The position numbers were made by a program, and so were the translations under genes. The notes beneath the pieces were generated by a model that searched no databases, was not told where the DNA came from, and saw only the letters and a list, made by a program, of their open reading frames with translations. Shown one piece after another: positions 8,290 through 17,900 of a stretch of DNA of 31,716 nucleotides (the stretch's first letter is position 1; the number at the start of each line of letters is the position of its first letter). Origin of the DNA: JADJPL01 sp041183125 (GTDB lineage: Bacteria; Bacteroidota; Bacteroidia; Chitinophagales; Saprospiraceae); contig JBEGMH010000056.1 in NCBI GenBank assembly GCA_041183125.1, forward strand, positions 1 through 31,716. The letters are read 5' to 3'.

Positions 8290-10620
8290 ATGAAGCAATT
8301 CTCCTGGAAATTTGTCGCGCCCCTGTTTTGCATGCTCGGCGCCTCTTTCTTTCAGCGGGCCCAAGCCCAGCAAGTGACCATCCTTCCCAATGCCGACTCC
8401 GTGTACGTCTGTGCGGATAGTCTGGCCACGCTAAGCGCTACGGGAGGGTCCAACTTCTTTTGGTCTTCCCCCGACCTGGTCATCCCTACGCCTTCCTCGG
8501 CCAGTATCCGGGTAAAACCACCGGCCAACGGGGCCACGGTTATCCTTACAGCGTCCGTTAACGGCACGAGCAGGAGCGATACGGTGCGGGTCTTTGCCGT
8601 CACCCCAACCCTGACCCTCTCCACCCCCGTACCCGATACAGCCGTGTGCCGGGGCACTCCGGTCAGGCTCCGGGCCATCACCAACACGGGCACCTACGGC
8701 ATCCGCTGGCAACCCGCCGATGGGCTGAGCAGCACGATTAGCCTGAGCCCCACCGCACGCCCCAAAGTGACTACCACTTATACTGCTGTCCTGGACATCA
8801 AAGGCTGCGAGCTGCGCAGAAACGTCACCGTCGCGGTCAAACCCCCGCAAGTGGATATCCTGTTGGCCGATACCTTCGAACTCTGCCTGGGCAGCAAGCT
8901 CAAGATCGGGGCCATCACGAGTACCAATGATACCAAAGGCCTGGTCTGGAGCGCCTCCGATAAAACGCTCAGCGACTCCGCTAAATTCGTCGTGGAGGTC
9001 AGCCCTAAAGTACCCACCACGTACTATTCGACCTTCAGCAGCGGGGGTTGTGTGATCCAGGACTCCGTTTTTGTAAAAGTGGATTCCCTGCCCACCGAGC
9101 GCGCTATCACCGCAGACCCCAAAAAGGACACCTACTGCCAGGGAGAAACCGTAACGCTCAAGTCGCAGACCTTCGAGCCCTACCTCTATCCGGGTATCAA
9201 ACATACCTGGTACCCCGACAAGGGGTTTGAAACGCCCGATTCCCTGTGGAACATGGTCATCAGTACCGTGGACAGCACCATCTATTTCCGCATCAGCAAA
9301 AATGGGGGCTGTATTGATACGCAAGGGGTTTTTATACCCGTCATCAAGCCTAAAAACATCACTATCGTGCCCGAAAGGCCCGAAATCTGCCTGGGGGAAA
9401 ACGTACAACTCAAAGCCAGCTTCGCCGGAGAAGGCGAAATAGAATGGTCGCCGGAACAAAATATCTCCTGTGTCAAATGCAAGGAACCTACGGTGGTGCC
9501 CAATTTTACAACCACTTATACCATCAAAGTGACGGAGCGGAGCTGCCCAAGTACCAAAGCGGTCACTGTAGTCGTCCTGCAACCCCCCTCAACCCCCATC
9601 GCAGTCAACCCGACCATCTGTCTGGGCGATTCCATCTCCCTGTTCCTCGCCAATCCGGAGCCGGGCGTGACCTACCGCTGGCAGTCCCCGCAAAATACCT
9701 CCCTGGACGTCAATGTGGCACCCCTGCGCGTCGCCCCCCGGACTACGACTACCTACACGCTCACAGCACAACGGGGCCGCTGCCCTGCCGTACAGGTACA
9801 AACGACCGTGTTTGTCGTGCAGCCCGCCGACCTCACCGTGCCCATCACCCAACGCATCTGCCCTGGCCAGTCCATCACCCTCTTAGCTGATGGCACCGCG
9901 CCCAACGGGGTACAGGAGTCCTTCCGCTGGTCCTGGAACAACGGGCAAAATACCGCTTCCGGCCCCAGCCTGACCGTCAACAACCTCACGCGGACCACTA
10001 CGTTCAATGTGACCTATACCTACGGCCCTAACTGTGGGACTATCACGAAAGCTGTAGTTGTAGAAGTGGACAACGTGCCTACCATCAACGGGTTCTCCTA
10101 CGACCCTCCGGAAGCACAGACCGAAGGCCTGCCCCAAGGCTCGACCCTCACCATCCGCGCCCTCACCACCCCGGCCAACCCAAGCGGTGTCACCTATACC
10201 TGGAAAGCCAATGGTGAAGGGATCACCGGCAATGCCCTCAGCGTACAGCACAAGCCTACCGCCGACCCAACGACCTACAGCCTGACGATCAAGACGGCCA
10301 CAGGTTGCGAAGTGAATGCCTCCACCCCGCCTATCCGCGTGGTGCCGCCCCAGTTCGATATCCCCAACGCCTTCACACCCGATGGAGATGGCAACAACGA
10401 CTTCTTCCGCGTAGTGTATAAAGGCAATATCGAAATCCGCGAGTTCCGGGTCTGGAACCGCTGGGGGCAGACGGTGTTCAACAGCGTCAACCCGGAGGGA
10501 TGGGATGGGAACGTCGGGGGGAAACCCGCGCCTTCCGATGTCTATGTCTATAAAATCCGGATTGTTTTCCCCGACGGCAAAGAGTTCAACCGCCAGGGGG
10601 ACGTGACCTTGATCCGATGA
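8290..10620 (+). CDS. Secreted multi-repeat protein with T9SS type-B (CHU_C) C-terminal sorting domain
   Basis: A 776-residue secreted protein. It has an N-terminal signal peptide ending near QRAQAQ. The body consists of about eight Ig/PKD-like modules of 75-95 residues. Seven begin with a similar line (VCADSLATL, VCRGTPVRL, LCLGSKLKI, YCQGETVTL, ICLGENVQL, ICLGDSISL, ICPGQSITL), and each has a Trp strand such as IRWQP, HTWYP or YRWQS. The last about 85 residues (FDIPNAFTPDGDGNND, FRVWNRWGQTVFN, DVYVYKIRI) form the gliding-motility/CHU_C domain that directs type IX secretion and cell-surface attachment. No catalytic domain is visible, so an adhesin or surface-fibre role is likely but inferred. 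It stands alone, with a strong bidirectional terminator downstream. Confidence 0.9.
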   Translation: MKQFSWKFVAPLFCMLGASFFQRAQAQQVTILPNADSVYVCADSLATLSATGGSNFFWSSPDLVIPTPSSASIRVKPPANGATVILTASVNGTSRSDTVRVFAVTPTLTLSTPVPDTAVCRGTPVRLRAITNTGTYGIRWQPADGLSSTISLSPTARPKVTTTYTAVLDIKGCELRRNVTVAVKPPQVDILLADTFELCLGSKLKIGAITSTNDTKGLVWSASDKTLSDSAKFVVEVSPKVPTTYYSTFSSGGCVIQDSVFVKVDSLPTERAITADPKKDTYCQGETVTLKSQTFEPYLYPGIKHTWYPDKGFETPDSLWNMVISTVDSTIYFRISKNGGCIDTQGVFIPVIKPKNITIVPERPEICLGENVQLKASFAGEGEIEWSPEQNISCVKCKEPTVVPNFTTTYTIKVTERSCPSTKAVTVVVLQPPSTPIAVNPTICLGDSISLFLANPEPGVTYRWQSPQNTSLDVNVAPLRVAPRTTTTYTLTAQRGRCPAVQVQTTVFVVQPADLTVPITQRICPGQSITLLADGTAPNGVQESFRWSWNNGQNTASGPSLTVNNLTRTTTFNVTYTYGPNCGTITKAVVVEVDNVPTINGFSYDPPEAQTEGLPQGSTLTIRALTTPANPSGVTYTWKANGEGITGNALSVQHKPTADPTTYSLTIKTATGCEVNASTPPIRVVPPQFDIPNAFTPDGDGNNDFFRVVYKGNIEIREFRVWNRWGQTVFNSVNPEGWDGNVGGKPAPSDVYVYKIRIVFPDGKEFNRQGDVTLIR

Positions 10621-10627
10621 GAAAAGT

Positions 10628-10654
10628 GGGGTTTGGGAACAGGGGTTTGGGAAC
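10628..10654. repeat. Two tandem copies of GGGGTTTGGGAAC
   Basis: The 13-mer GGGGTTTGGGAAC occurs at 10628-10640 and 10642-10654, a 14-bp period just after the CHU_C gene. It is a simple short tandem repeat with no evident function. Confidence 0.7.
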
Positions 10655-10735
10655 GGGAAAAGAATCCTGTTTCGGAACCAGGGCCTTTGTCCTCATACTC
10701 CTTAAAAGTAGCCCACACGATTGGTTTCGTCAAGA

Positions 10736-10768
10736 AAAAATAGGGGAGATGTATTTTCCCCTATTTTT
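10736..10768. terminator. Bidirectional rho-independent-type terminator
   Basis: AAAAATAGGGGA at 10736-10747 pairs perfectly with TCCCCTATTTTT at 10757-10768 across a 9-nt loop. The A-tract on one side and T-tract on the other make it able to act in both directions. It lies 115 nt after the CHU_C stop and about 100 nt before bshC. Confidence 0.75.
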
Positions 10769-10871
10769 GCTTTTTCTATTATTTTGATATTCAGTTTTTT
10801 ACAAAAAGCGATCGCCGCCTCGAAAAAAGGGGCGAAAGAGCCCGAACCAAGCGCAGCAGCGCTGTCTAATA

Positions 10872-12461
10872 ATGGAAACACACTGTATCCCGGCCGCTCA
10901 GGTGCCGTATTTTTCGTCGAAAGACCTCGCGTACACCTACGCCGAGCCAGCCCTCCGGCCATTTTATAAGTACGAAGCGAAGCGCGAGAGCTTCGAGGCC
11001 GCTATCCGCGATAAGCAGGCAGACGCCACCGACCGGGCACTGCTCGTGCGCGTGCTGCAAGCCCAGTACGCCCGGCTGGAGATGTCGGAACAGACCAGGG
11101 CCAACCTGGAAAAGTTAGCCCTGCCCAATGCGTTTACCGTCACGACAGCCCACCAGCCGGCCTTGTTTACCGGCCCCTTGTACTACGTCTATAAAATCCT
11201 CAACGTCATCCAGCTCGCCCGGCAGTTGGAAACGGCCTTCCCCGGGTTCCATTTCGTGCCCGTCTTCGTCAGCGGTGCGGAAGACCACGACTTCGAAGAA
11301 ATCAACCACGCCCACCTGTTTGGTAAGACGCTGCGCTGGGAACACTCCTGGGGCGGCCCCACCGGCCTATATCCCACGGACACCCTGCAGCCCCTGCTGG
11401 AAGAGCTGGAACCGCTGCTCGCGCATACAGAACATGGCCGATCGGCCTTTCAAACCATCCACGCCGCCTATACGGGAAAGGAAACCTACGGTGCCGCCGC
11501 GATTGACCTGGTTAACCGCCTCTTTGGGCAGTACGGCCTCGTCGCCCTCGATATGCAACATGCAGAACTGAAGCGGCATTTCATCCCGTTCATGCGGGAA
11601 GAACTGTTCCACCAACCCTCCCAGGCATTGGTGGAACGCACACAACAGCAACTCGAGGCAGCAGGCTACTCCGGACAGGCCCACGCGCGCGAAATCAACC
11701 TGTTTTACCTCGAACCCGGCCGCCGCTCGCGCATCGTGCGCACCCAGGACGGCTTCGAAATCCTGGGCAGTGGAAAGACATTCTCCCCGGCAGCCTTAGA
11801 GGAGGAACTGACCCAACATCCGGAGCGCTTCAGCCCGAATGTCGTGCTGCGCCCGCTGTACCAGGAACACATCCTGCCCAACCTGGCCTATATCGGCGGC
11901 GGGGGCGAAATCGCCTACTGGCTGGAGCGGAAAACCCAGTTCGAACACTTCGGACTGAACTTCCCCATCCTCATCCGCCGGAACTCGGTGTTGTGGGTGG
12001 ATGCCGCCGCCCGCCAGCGCATGGAAAAACTGGGGGTACGCGTCGAAGCCCTGATGGGCGACGCCGAAGCCATGGTGCGCCACTTCGTGGAAAGCCGCAG
12101 CACCGACGAGCTGAGCCTCTCCCGCGAAATGGAAGCACTCCGGGAAATATTCCACAGCATCCGCGACAAAGCGCTGCGCATTGACCCCACCCTGGAAAAA
12201 GTGGTGGGCGCAGAGGAAAGCAAACAACTGAAAGGGTTCGAACACCTGGAACAACGCCTGCTGCGCGCCGAAAAACAAAAGTACGACACGGAAGTACAGC
12301 AACTGCGCAACCTGAAAGAAAAACTGTTCCCCGGGAACGGCCTGCAGGAACGACACGATAACTTCCTCGTGTTTTACCAAAAGTACGGCTCTGCTTTCTT
12401 CGATATCCTCCTGCAACACCTCGACCCTTTCCAAACAGGACTGTGGGTGTTCACGGAATAA
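10872..12461 (+). CDS. bshC: Bacillithiol biosynthesis cysteine-adding enzyme BshC
   Basis: A 529-residue cytoplasmic enzyme of the BshC/YllA family (PF10079), which adds cysteine to glucosaminyl-malate to finish bacillithiol, the low-molecular-weight thiol used by many Bacteroidetes. Recognisable segments are TTAHQPALFTGPLYYVYKI near residue 95, PVFVSGAEDHDFEEINHAH near 138, and VLRPLYQEHILPNLAYIGGGGEIAYW near 335. The C-terminal third is a charged helical, probably coiled-coil region (FEHLEQRLLRAEKQ to LKEKLFPGNGLQERHDNF), as in the family. Length is typical. bshA and bshB are not in the window. It converges on msrC, with the REP-like palindrome cluster between them. Confidence 0.95.
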   Translation: METHCIPAAQVPYFSSKDLAYTYAEPALRPFYKYEAKRESFEAAIRDKQADATDRALLVRVLQAQYARLEMSEQTRANLEKLALPNAFTVTTAHQPALFTGPLYYVYKILNVIQLARQLETAFPGFHFVPVFVSGAEDHDFEEINHAHLFGKTLRWEHSWGGPTGLYPTDTLQPLLEELEPLLAHTEHGRSAFQTIHAAYTGKETYGAAAIDLVNRLFGQYGLVALDMQHAELKRHFIPFMREELFHQPSQALVERTQQQLEAAGYSGQAHAREINLFYLEPGRRSRIVRTQDGFEILGSGKTFSPAALEEELTQHPERFSPNVVLRPLYQEHILPNLAYIGGGGEIAYWLERKTQFEHFGLNFPILIRRNSVLWVDAAARQRMEKLGVRVEALMGDAEAMVRHFVESRSTDELSLSREMEALREIFHSIRDKALRIDPTLEKVVGAEESKQLKGFEHLEQRLLRAEKQKYDTEVQQLRNLKEKLFPGNGLQERHDNFLVFYQKYGSAFFDILLQHLDPFQTGLWVFTE

Positions 12462-12484
12462 GTGATTGGGGGTCATGTAAAAAG

Positions 12485-12727
12485 CCCACGGTTTCAACCG
12501 TGGGGCGTGAGGGGATATGGAAATCCTGTTCGCCGGGTATCCCCATCACATAGCCCACGGTTTCAACCGTGGGTATCGGGTATCCCCATCACATAGCCCA
12601 CGGTTTCAACCGTGGGTATAGGGTTATGCGATATGGTTGGGAAATGGCGATTGGGGTATGCGACACGATTCAAAAAAATATCGCTCACGTCTCACATCCC
12701 CTCCGGCCCCACGGTTGAAACCGTGGG
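12485..12727. repeat. REP-like palindrome cluster (four copies)
   Basis: Four copies of a 20-bp perfect inverted repeat lie in the convergent gap between bshC and msrC: 12485-12504, 12554-12573, 12597-12616 as CCCACGGTTTCAACCGTGGG, and 12708-12727 as its reverse complement. Each can form a 9-bp stem with a 2-nt centre. Elements of this design, usually preceded by TAG, resemble REP sequences mobilised by RAYT/IS200-like transposases (inference). They may also act as terminators for both genes. Apart from these repeats I see nothing in 12462-12846. Confidence 0.9.
12534..12619. repeat. Exact 43-bp tandem duplication carrying REP copies 2 and 3
   Basis: 12534-12576 and 12577-12619 are identical 43-bp units that abut directly. 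Each starts CGGGTATCCCCATCACATAG and carries one palindrome. This points to a recent tandem duplication of a REP unit with its flank. Confidence 0.9.
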
Positions 12728-12846
12728 CTATATGATGGGATTTGTAACAATACCTTTTTAAACAACCCCCTATGTAGCGCTCCTCTATTATCATCCCTTA
12801 TCGTAGGCGATACTTCCAAACAGGTGGCGTTTACAAGAACGTGAGC

Positions 12847-13368
12847 CTACCCCCCAAAGTGCCGCTGGAACAGGGATTCCAGGAACGCCTGGTCGGTCTG
12901 GTCAAACGAATCGGGCTCTGTGGAATCCACGTCGAATACGGCGATCAGTTCCCCCGAGGCATCGAAAACGGGCACCACGATCTCCGAACGGGAGTTGGGG
13001 TCGCAGGCGATGTGCTCCAGGCCCTGTACCAAAGCGTGGACGTCGGCTACGATCTGGGTGCGGCGCTCGCGGGCAGCCCGGCCGCAGACACCCCGCGAAA
13101 AATCAATGTGCAAGCACCCGAGCGTGCCCTGGTAGGGCCCCACCGATAACCTTCCGTCGCGCACGAGGTAAAACCCCACCCAGTAGTAATACGTCAAATG
13201 GGAGCGCAACAGGCAGTTGATGGTCGCCATCTTCAGGATGGGGTCGGCCTCTCCTTCCAGATTGGCGTCTATGGCCTGTGTGGCCGCCTGGTAGGCCCGC
13301 TGCTTTTCCCCGGGCCCCAGGTTGATGGAGGGGAGGAAAAAGTAGGGCCTGATTTCAGATGCTGACAT
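12847..13368 (-). CDS. msrC: Free methionine-(R)-sulfoxide reductase (GAF domain, fRMsr)
   Basis: A 173-residue single-GAF-domain protein of the fRMsr family, which reduces free methionine-R-sulfoxide in the cytoplasm. The three family cysteines are visible at Cys85 (GTLGCLHI), Cys95 (RGVCGRAA) and Cys122 (HIACDPNSRSEIVVPV), in the order expected for the catalytic and resolving residues. Other family marks are YYYWVGFYLV near 60 and DVDSTEPDSFDQTDQ near the end. The protein has the normal length. It lies 41 bp downstream of uxaC on the same strand and is probably co-transcribed with it. The link of a methionine repair enzyme to a uronate gene is unexplained and may be chance. Confidence 0.92.
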   Translation of the reverse strand: MSASEIRPYFFLPSINLGPGEKQRAYQAATQAIDANLEGEADPILKMATINCLLRSHLTYYYWVGFYLVRDGRLSVGPYQGTLGCLHIDFSRGVCGRAARERRTQIVADVHALVQGLEHIACDPNSRSEIVVPVFDASGELIAVFDVDSTEPDSFDQTDQAFLESLFQRHFGG

Positions 13369-13409
13369 ACGAATCTGTTTTTCGAAGCCCGAAAATAGGG
13401 TTTATCCGC

Positions 13410-14825
13410 TTAAAACTGGAAGAAGTTTTTCGCGTTGTGGTAGCATACGTCCCGCACCAGTCCGCCCAGGAGTTCCATATCGTGGGGTAGTTCGCCGTTT
13501 TGGACATCCCGGCCGATGAGGTTGCAGAGGATCCGGCGGAAGTACTCGTGGCGGGGGAAAGATAGAAAACTGCGGCTGTCGGTGAGCATGCCTACGAAGC
13601 GGGAGAGCAGCCCCAGGTTGCTCAGGGTGTTGATCTGTTTTTCCATGCCGTCTTTTTGGTCCAGGAACCACCAGGCGCTGCCCCACTGGATTTTCCCGGC
13701 GACAGACCCGTCGTTGAAGTTGCCGATCATGGAGGCAAAGACTTCATTGTCGGCGGGATTGAGGTTGTACAGGATGGTGCGCGCCAATTGGTCGGAAGCG
13801 TCGAGCCGGTCCAGGAAACGGGAGAGCGCGAGGGCCTGCGGAAAATCGCCGATGCTGTCGAAGCCGGTGTCGGGTCCTAATTGCTGCAGGAGGCGGCGGT
13901 TGTTGTTGCGCAGGGCCCCGAGGTGGAACTGCTGGATCCAGCCCCTGCGGGCGTATTCGAGGCAGAGGACGTACAGGACCGCCGATTGATACACTTCGGC
14001 TTCTTCGGGGCTGACGGGGCTGCCTCCCAGGCGCTTGCACAGGATGCGGTCCACCTCAGCCTCGGTGAAATCGGATGCATAGACCCGCTCAAGGCCGTGG
14101 TCGGACAAGCGGCAGCCTAAGGAGGCGAAGAAGTCCATGCGCCGGGAAAGGGCGTCAGTGAGGTCAGCCAGGGAGCGGATAGATACCTGGCTCACCTCTT
14201 CCAGCTTCCCGATATAGTCCACAAACCCTTCCCTTTCAATCAGGATGGCTTTGTCGGGCCGGAACGCGGGTACGACCTTCGTATCCAAGTGGATTTGTGG
14301 GTGGGCGGCCAGGGTATCCACGGGGTCGTCGGTGGTGCAGACGACCTCCACGCGCATCTTTTTCAAAATGCCCTGACAGCTCAGTTCCGGCTGTTGCAAC
14401 ACCTCGTTGCCGCGCCGGTAGATATCGGCTGCGCTGCTCGGGTTCAGCACTTCCCGGATGCCGAAGTAGCGCTGCAGCTCTAAGTGTGTCCAGTGGTACA
14501 GCGGGTTTCGCAGGGTGGCCGGCACGGTTTCGGCCCATTTCCCAAATTTTTCTTCGTCGCTCGCATCGCCGGTGATGTAGCGTTCCGACACGCCATTGCT
14601 GCGCATGGCGCGCCATTTGTAGTGGTCGCCTTCCAGCCATACTTCCGTCATGTTCCGGAAACGGCGGTCGGCAGCAATATCGTCAGGGGAGAGGTGGCAG
14701 TGGTAGTCAATGATGGGCAGTTGTGCGGCGTGGTCGTGGTAGAGTGCTGCAGCCACGGCATTTTCCAGCAGAAAATCATCGTCCATAAAGGGCTTGGGCT
14801 TCGCAGTGCTTGAGCGGTATTCCAT
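13410..14825 (-). CDS. uxaC: Glucuronate (uronate) isomerase UxaC
   Basis: A 471-residue metal-dependent isomerase of the amidohydrolase superfamily that converts D-glucuronate to D-fructuronate (and galacturonate to tagaturonate), the first step of hexuronate catabolism. Family signatures are the metal-binding IIDYHCHLSP (His42, His44), GDHYKWRAMRSNGV, CTTDDPVDTLAAH, the QFHLGALRNNN region, and the conserved C-terminus HEYFRRILCNLIGRDVQNG. Length matches the E. coli enzyme (about 470). It is transcribed divergently from susC with a 153-bp intergenic region, and msrC follows it. Together with uxuA at 24210 it marks the region as a uronate-utilisation locus. I found no copy of the LacI operator in the uxaC-susC gap, so its regulation is open. 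Confidence 0.96.
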   Translation of the reverse strand: MEYRSSTAKPKPFMDDDFLLENAVAAALYHDHAAQLPIIDYHCHLSPDDIAADRRFRNMTEVWLEGDHYKWRAMRSNGVSERYITGDASDEEKFGKWAETVPATLRNPLYHWTHLELQRYFGIREVLNPSSAADIYRRGNEVLQQPELSCQGILKKMRVEVVCTTDDPVDTLAAHPQIHLDTKVVPAFRPDKAILIEREGFVDYIGKLEEVSQVSIRSLADLTDALSRRMDFFASLGCRLSDHGLERVYASDFTEAEVDRILCKRLGGSPVSPEEAEVYQSAVLYVLCLEYARRGWIQQFHLGALRNNNRRLLQQLGPDTGFDSIGDFPQALALSRFLDRLDASDQLARTILYNLNPADNEVFASMIGNFNDGSVAGKIQWGSAWWFLDQKDGMEKQINTLSNLGLLSRFVGMLTDSRSFLSFPRHEYFRRILCNLIGRDVQNGELPHDMELLGGLVRDVCYHNAKNFFQF

Positions 14826-14978
14826 GTTGAGATTGGTTATATTTTGCCCAAAAGACGAAAAAAAAAGTGCCCCTCCCTACAAACGGCAAAAAAATATTTC
14901 TCGAAACCAACATAGGGTATCGAAGCGTGCTATCGTCTTTCAGGAAAACCACATTTCAAAATCAATATTTTAAATGGC

Positions 14979-17900
14979 ATGAAGCGATCCTCACCACTTA
15001 AAATTCTATGGTTGGCGGCATTTTGCATTGCAAATGTCTTGTTGCTGACCGCAGGTGCACCCGTCCCTATCGAGGTGCGCGAAACCGTGTTCAAAGTATC
15101 CGGGACGGTCACCGACAAAAACGGCGAACCGCTCATCGGGGCCACGATTATGGAAAAAGGGACCAGCAACGGGGCCTTTACCGATCTGGACGGCAAATAC
15201 GCCCTCGAAGTCGCCGACGGGAACGCGGTGCTCGTGTTCTCGTACACGGGCTTTGAAACCATCGAGGTGCCCGTCAACAACCAGGCTGTCGTGGACGTAA
15301 AAATGGCCGAAGGCACTGTCCTGGAAGAAGTGATCGTAGTGGGCTACGGCATCCAGAAAAAGAGCCAAACAACGGGTGCGATCACCTCCATCCCCAACAA
15401 GCTGATCGCCGAATTACCGATCACAAACGCCCGCCAGGCCCTTCAAGGCCGGGCAGCCGGGGTGGACGTCGTGCAATCGGGCTCCAAACCGGGCGCAGCT
15501 CCCCAGATCCGCATCCGCGGGCGCCGTTCCTTCAACGCGACCAACGACCCGCTGTACGTAGTGGACGGCATCCCCCTAGCCAGTGGGATTGACGACATCA
15601 ACCCCCAGGATATCCAGAGCATGGAAGTCCTGAAAGATGCTTCCTCTACCGCTATCTACGGTGCCCGCGGTGCCAACGGCGTCGTACTGGTCACCACCAA
15701 CCGGGGCAAAGCCGGTAAGACGACGGTCAGCCTCAACAGCTATCTCGGCCCCAACCAGTCGTTGGGCCAAATCCAGTTGTTCAACGGCGCAGAATTCGCG
15801 GAATACAAGCGGGAATCGCGCCGCGCCACCGGCAACTACCCGGCAGGACCCGCCACAGACGCCGCCGACGCCCTGCTCTTCGAAGCCGTGGAACTCGATG
15901 GCATCAAAACGGGCCGCACCACCGACTACCAGAGCTACCTGCTGCGCCAGGGCTTTGTCCAGTCCCATCAAATCGGCGTTTCGGGCGGGAACGATCGCAC
16001 CCAGTTCTACGTCTCGGGCAACTTGTTCAGCGATGTCGGCGTCATCAAAAACCAGGACTTCACCCGCGGCTCTTTCCGCATCAACCTGGACCACCGCATC
16101 AACGACAAACTGAAAATAGGTACCTCCACCCTCGCGGTCTATTCCGTCCGCAACGGGGAAAGCTTTAACCCACTGGGCGGGGCCTTCCAGGAAAACCCGC
16201 TGGGCAAACCGTACGATAGCAACGGGAACCTCATCTTCCTGCCGACCACCGACGGCCTACGCACCAACCCCATCGCGGAAATCGTCGAGGGGGCCAACGT
16301 AGATGAGACCAAGCGATACCGCATTTTCAACAGCTTGTACGGCGAATGGAACATCGCCGAAGGCCTGACCTACCGCGTCAACTTTGGCCCCGATTTCAGC
16401 ATCCGCCGCTCGGGCCTCTTCCAGGGCAGCCTCACCAATGCCCGCCGCAACGGCCTGGCCCTGGGCTCCATCACCAATGGGCAATCCTTCAACTTTACCC
16501 TGGAAAATATCGTCAACTATAACAAAGTCCTGGGACGCCGCCACAACGTCAACCTGACGGCCCTGCAGTCGGTCCAAAAAGACAATACCGAGTTTTCCAG
16601 CATGACCGTACTGGGCATCCCCGCCCAGACCCAGTCGTTCTACAACCTCGGCGCCGCCAGCCAGGTCTCCAACGTGGGCTCCGGCCTCGTGCAGTGGACC
16701 CTGCTCTCCTACATGGGCCGGGTGAACTACGCCTTCGACGACCGATTCCTCCTGACCGCCACCCTGCGCGCCGACGGCTCCTCCCGCTTCGGTGCCAATA
16801 CGAAGTGGGGCTACTTCCCCTCCCTGGCCCTGGGCTGGAACCTGGCCAGCGAATCGTTCCTGAAAGATGCCCAATGGCTCGACCAGTTGAAGCTCCGCCT
16901 CAGCTATGGCGCAATCGGCAACCAGGCCATAGACCCCTACCAGACCCAGTCGCTCCTCACGCGCAGCTCCTACGCCTGGAACACCACCGCCGCCTTCGGA
17001 TACCGCCCGGGCAGTATCGGCAACCCCGACCTGCGCTGGGAAACGTCCACCACCGCCAACGTCGGCCTGGATTTCAGCATCCTCCTCGGTCGCGTGAACG
17101 GAAGCTTCGAATACTACGTCACCACCACCAGCGACTTGTTGGCCCCACAGCCGCTGCCTACCTCCACCGGCTTCAATGGCTTTGTCACCAACATCGGCAA
17201 AACCCAGAACAAAGGCCTCGAACTCACCCTCTCCACCGTCAACGTGGACGGCGCGTTCAAATGGACTACCGATTGGTCGTTCATGCGCAACCGGGAAGCT
17301 ATCCTGGAACTCGCCAACGGGAAAGTGGACGACATCGCCGCCGGCAGGTTTATCGGTCAGCCGCTGAGCGTGTTCTACGACCTCGAAAAAATTGGCATCT
17401 GGCAAACGAACGAACTGGATAAAGCTACCGCCTACGGCTTCAAACCAGGGGAAATCAAAATCAAAGACCAGAACAACGACGGGAAAATAGACGCCAACGA
17501 CCGCGTCATCGTAGGTACCGCCGTGCCCGATTGGGCAGGGGGCCTCACCAACCGCTTCGAGTACAAAGGCTTTGACCTGAGCTTCTTCGTGTTCGCCCGC
17601 ATCGGCCAGACCCTGCGCAGCCGTTTCCACGACAGCTTCAATACCCTCTTTGGCCGCTACAACAACCTCAAAGTGGACTACTGGACGCCCAACAACCCCA
17701 CCAACGCGTTCCCCCGGCCAAACCAGAACCAGGAGTTCCCCCGCAACTCCTCCTCTATGTCCTACTTCGACGGCTCTTTCGTGAAAGTGCGCAACATCAA
17801 CCTGGGGTATAACTTCAGCAAAAAAGTAGCCTCCAGCCTGCGCATGGAAAGCCTGCGCGCTTACGCCAGCCTCCAGCAACCGTTTATCTTCGCTTCCTAC

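Noticed and set aside
8431..9582. Minus-strand frame of 383 codons opposite the CHU_C repeat protein
   Set aside because: It is a codon-bias shadow of the repeat modules with no family signature.
12485..12727. CRISPR array
   Set aside because: There are only four palindromes with uneven spacing and mixed orientation, the two nearest lie in an identical tandem unit, so there are no unique spacers, and no cas gene is nearby.
14826..14978. A shared operator between uxaC and susC
   Set aside because: I looked for the TGCAA-N4-TTGCA pattern seen at lacI and did not find it; no other clear palindrome is present.
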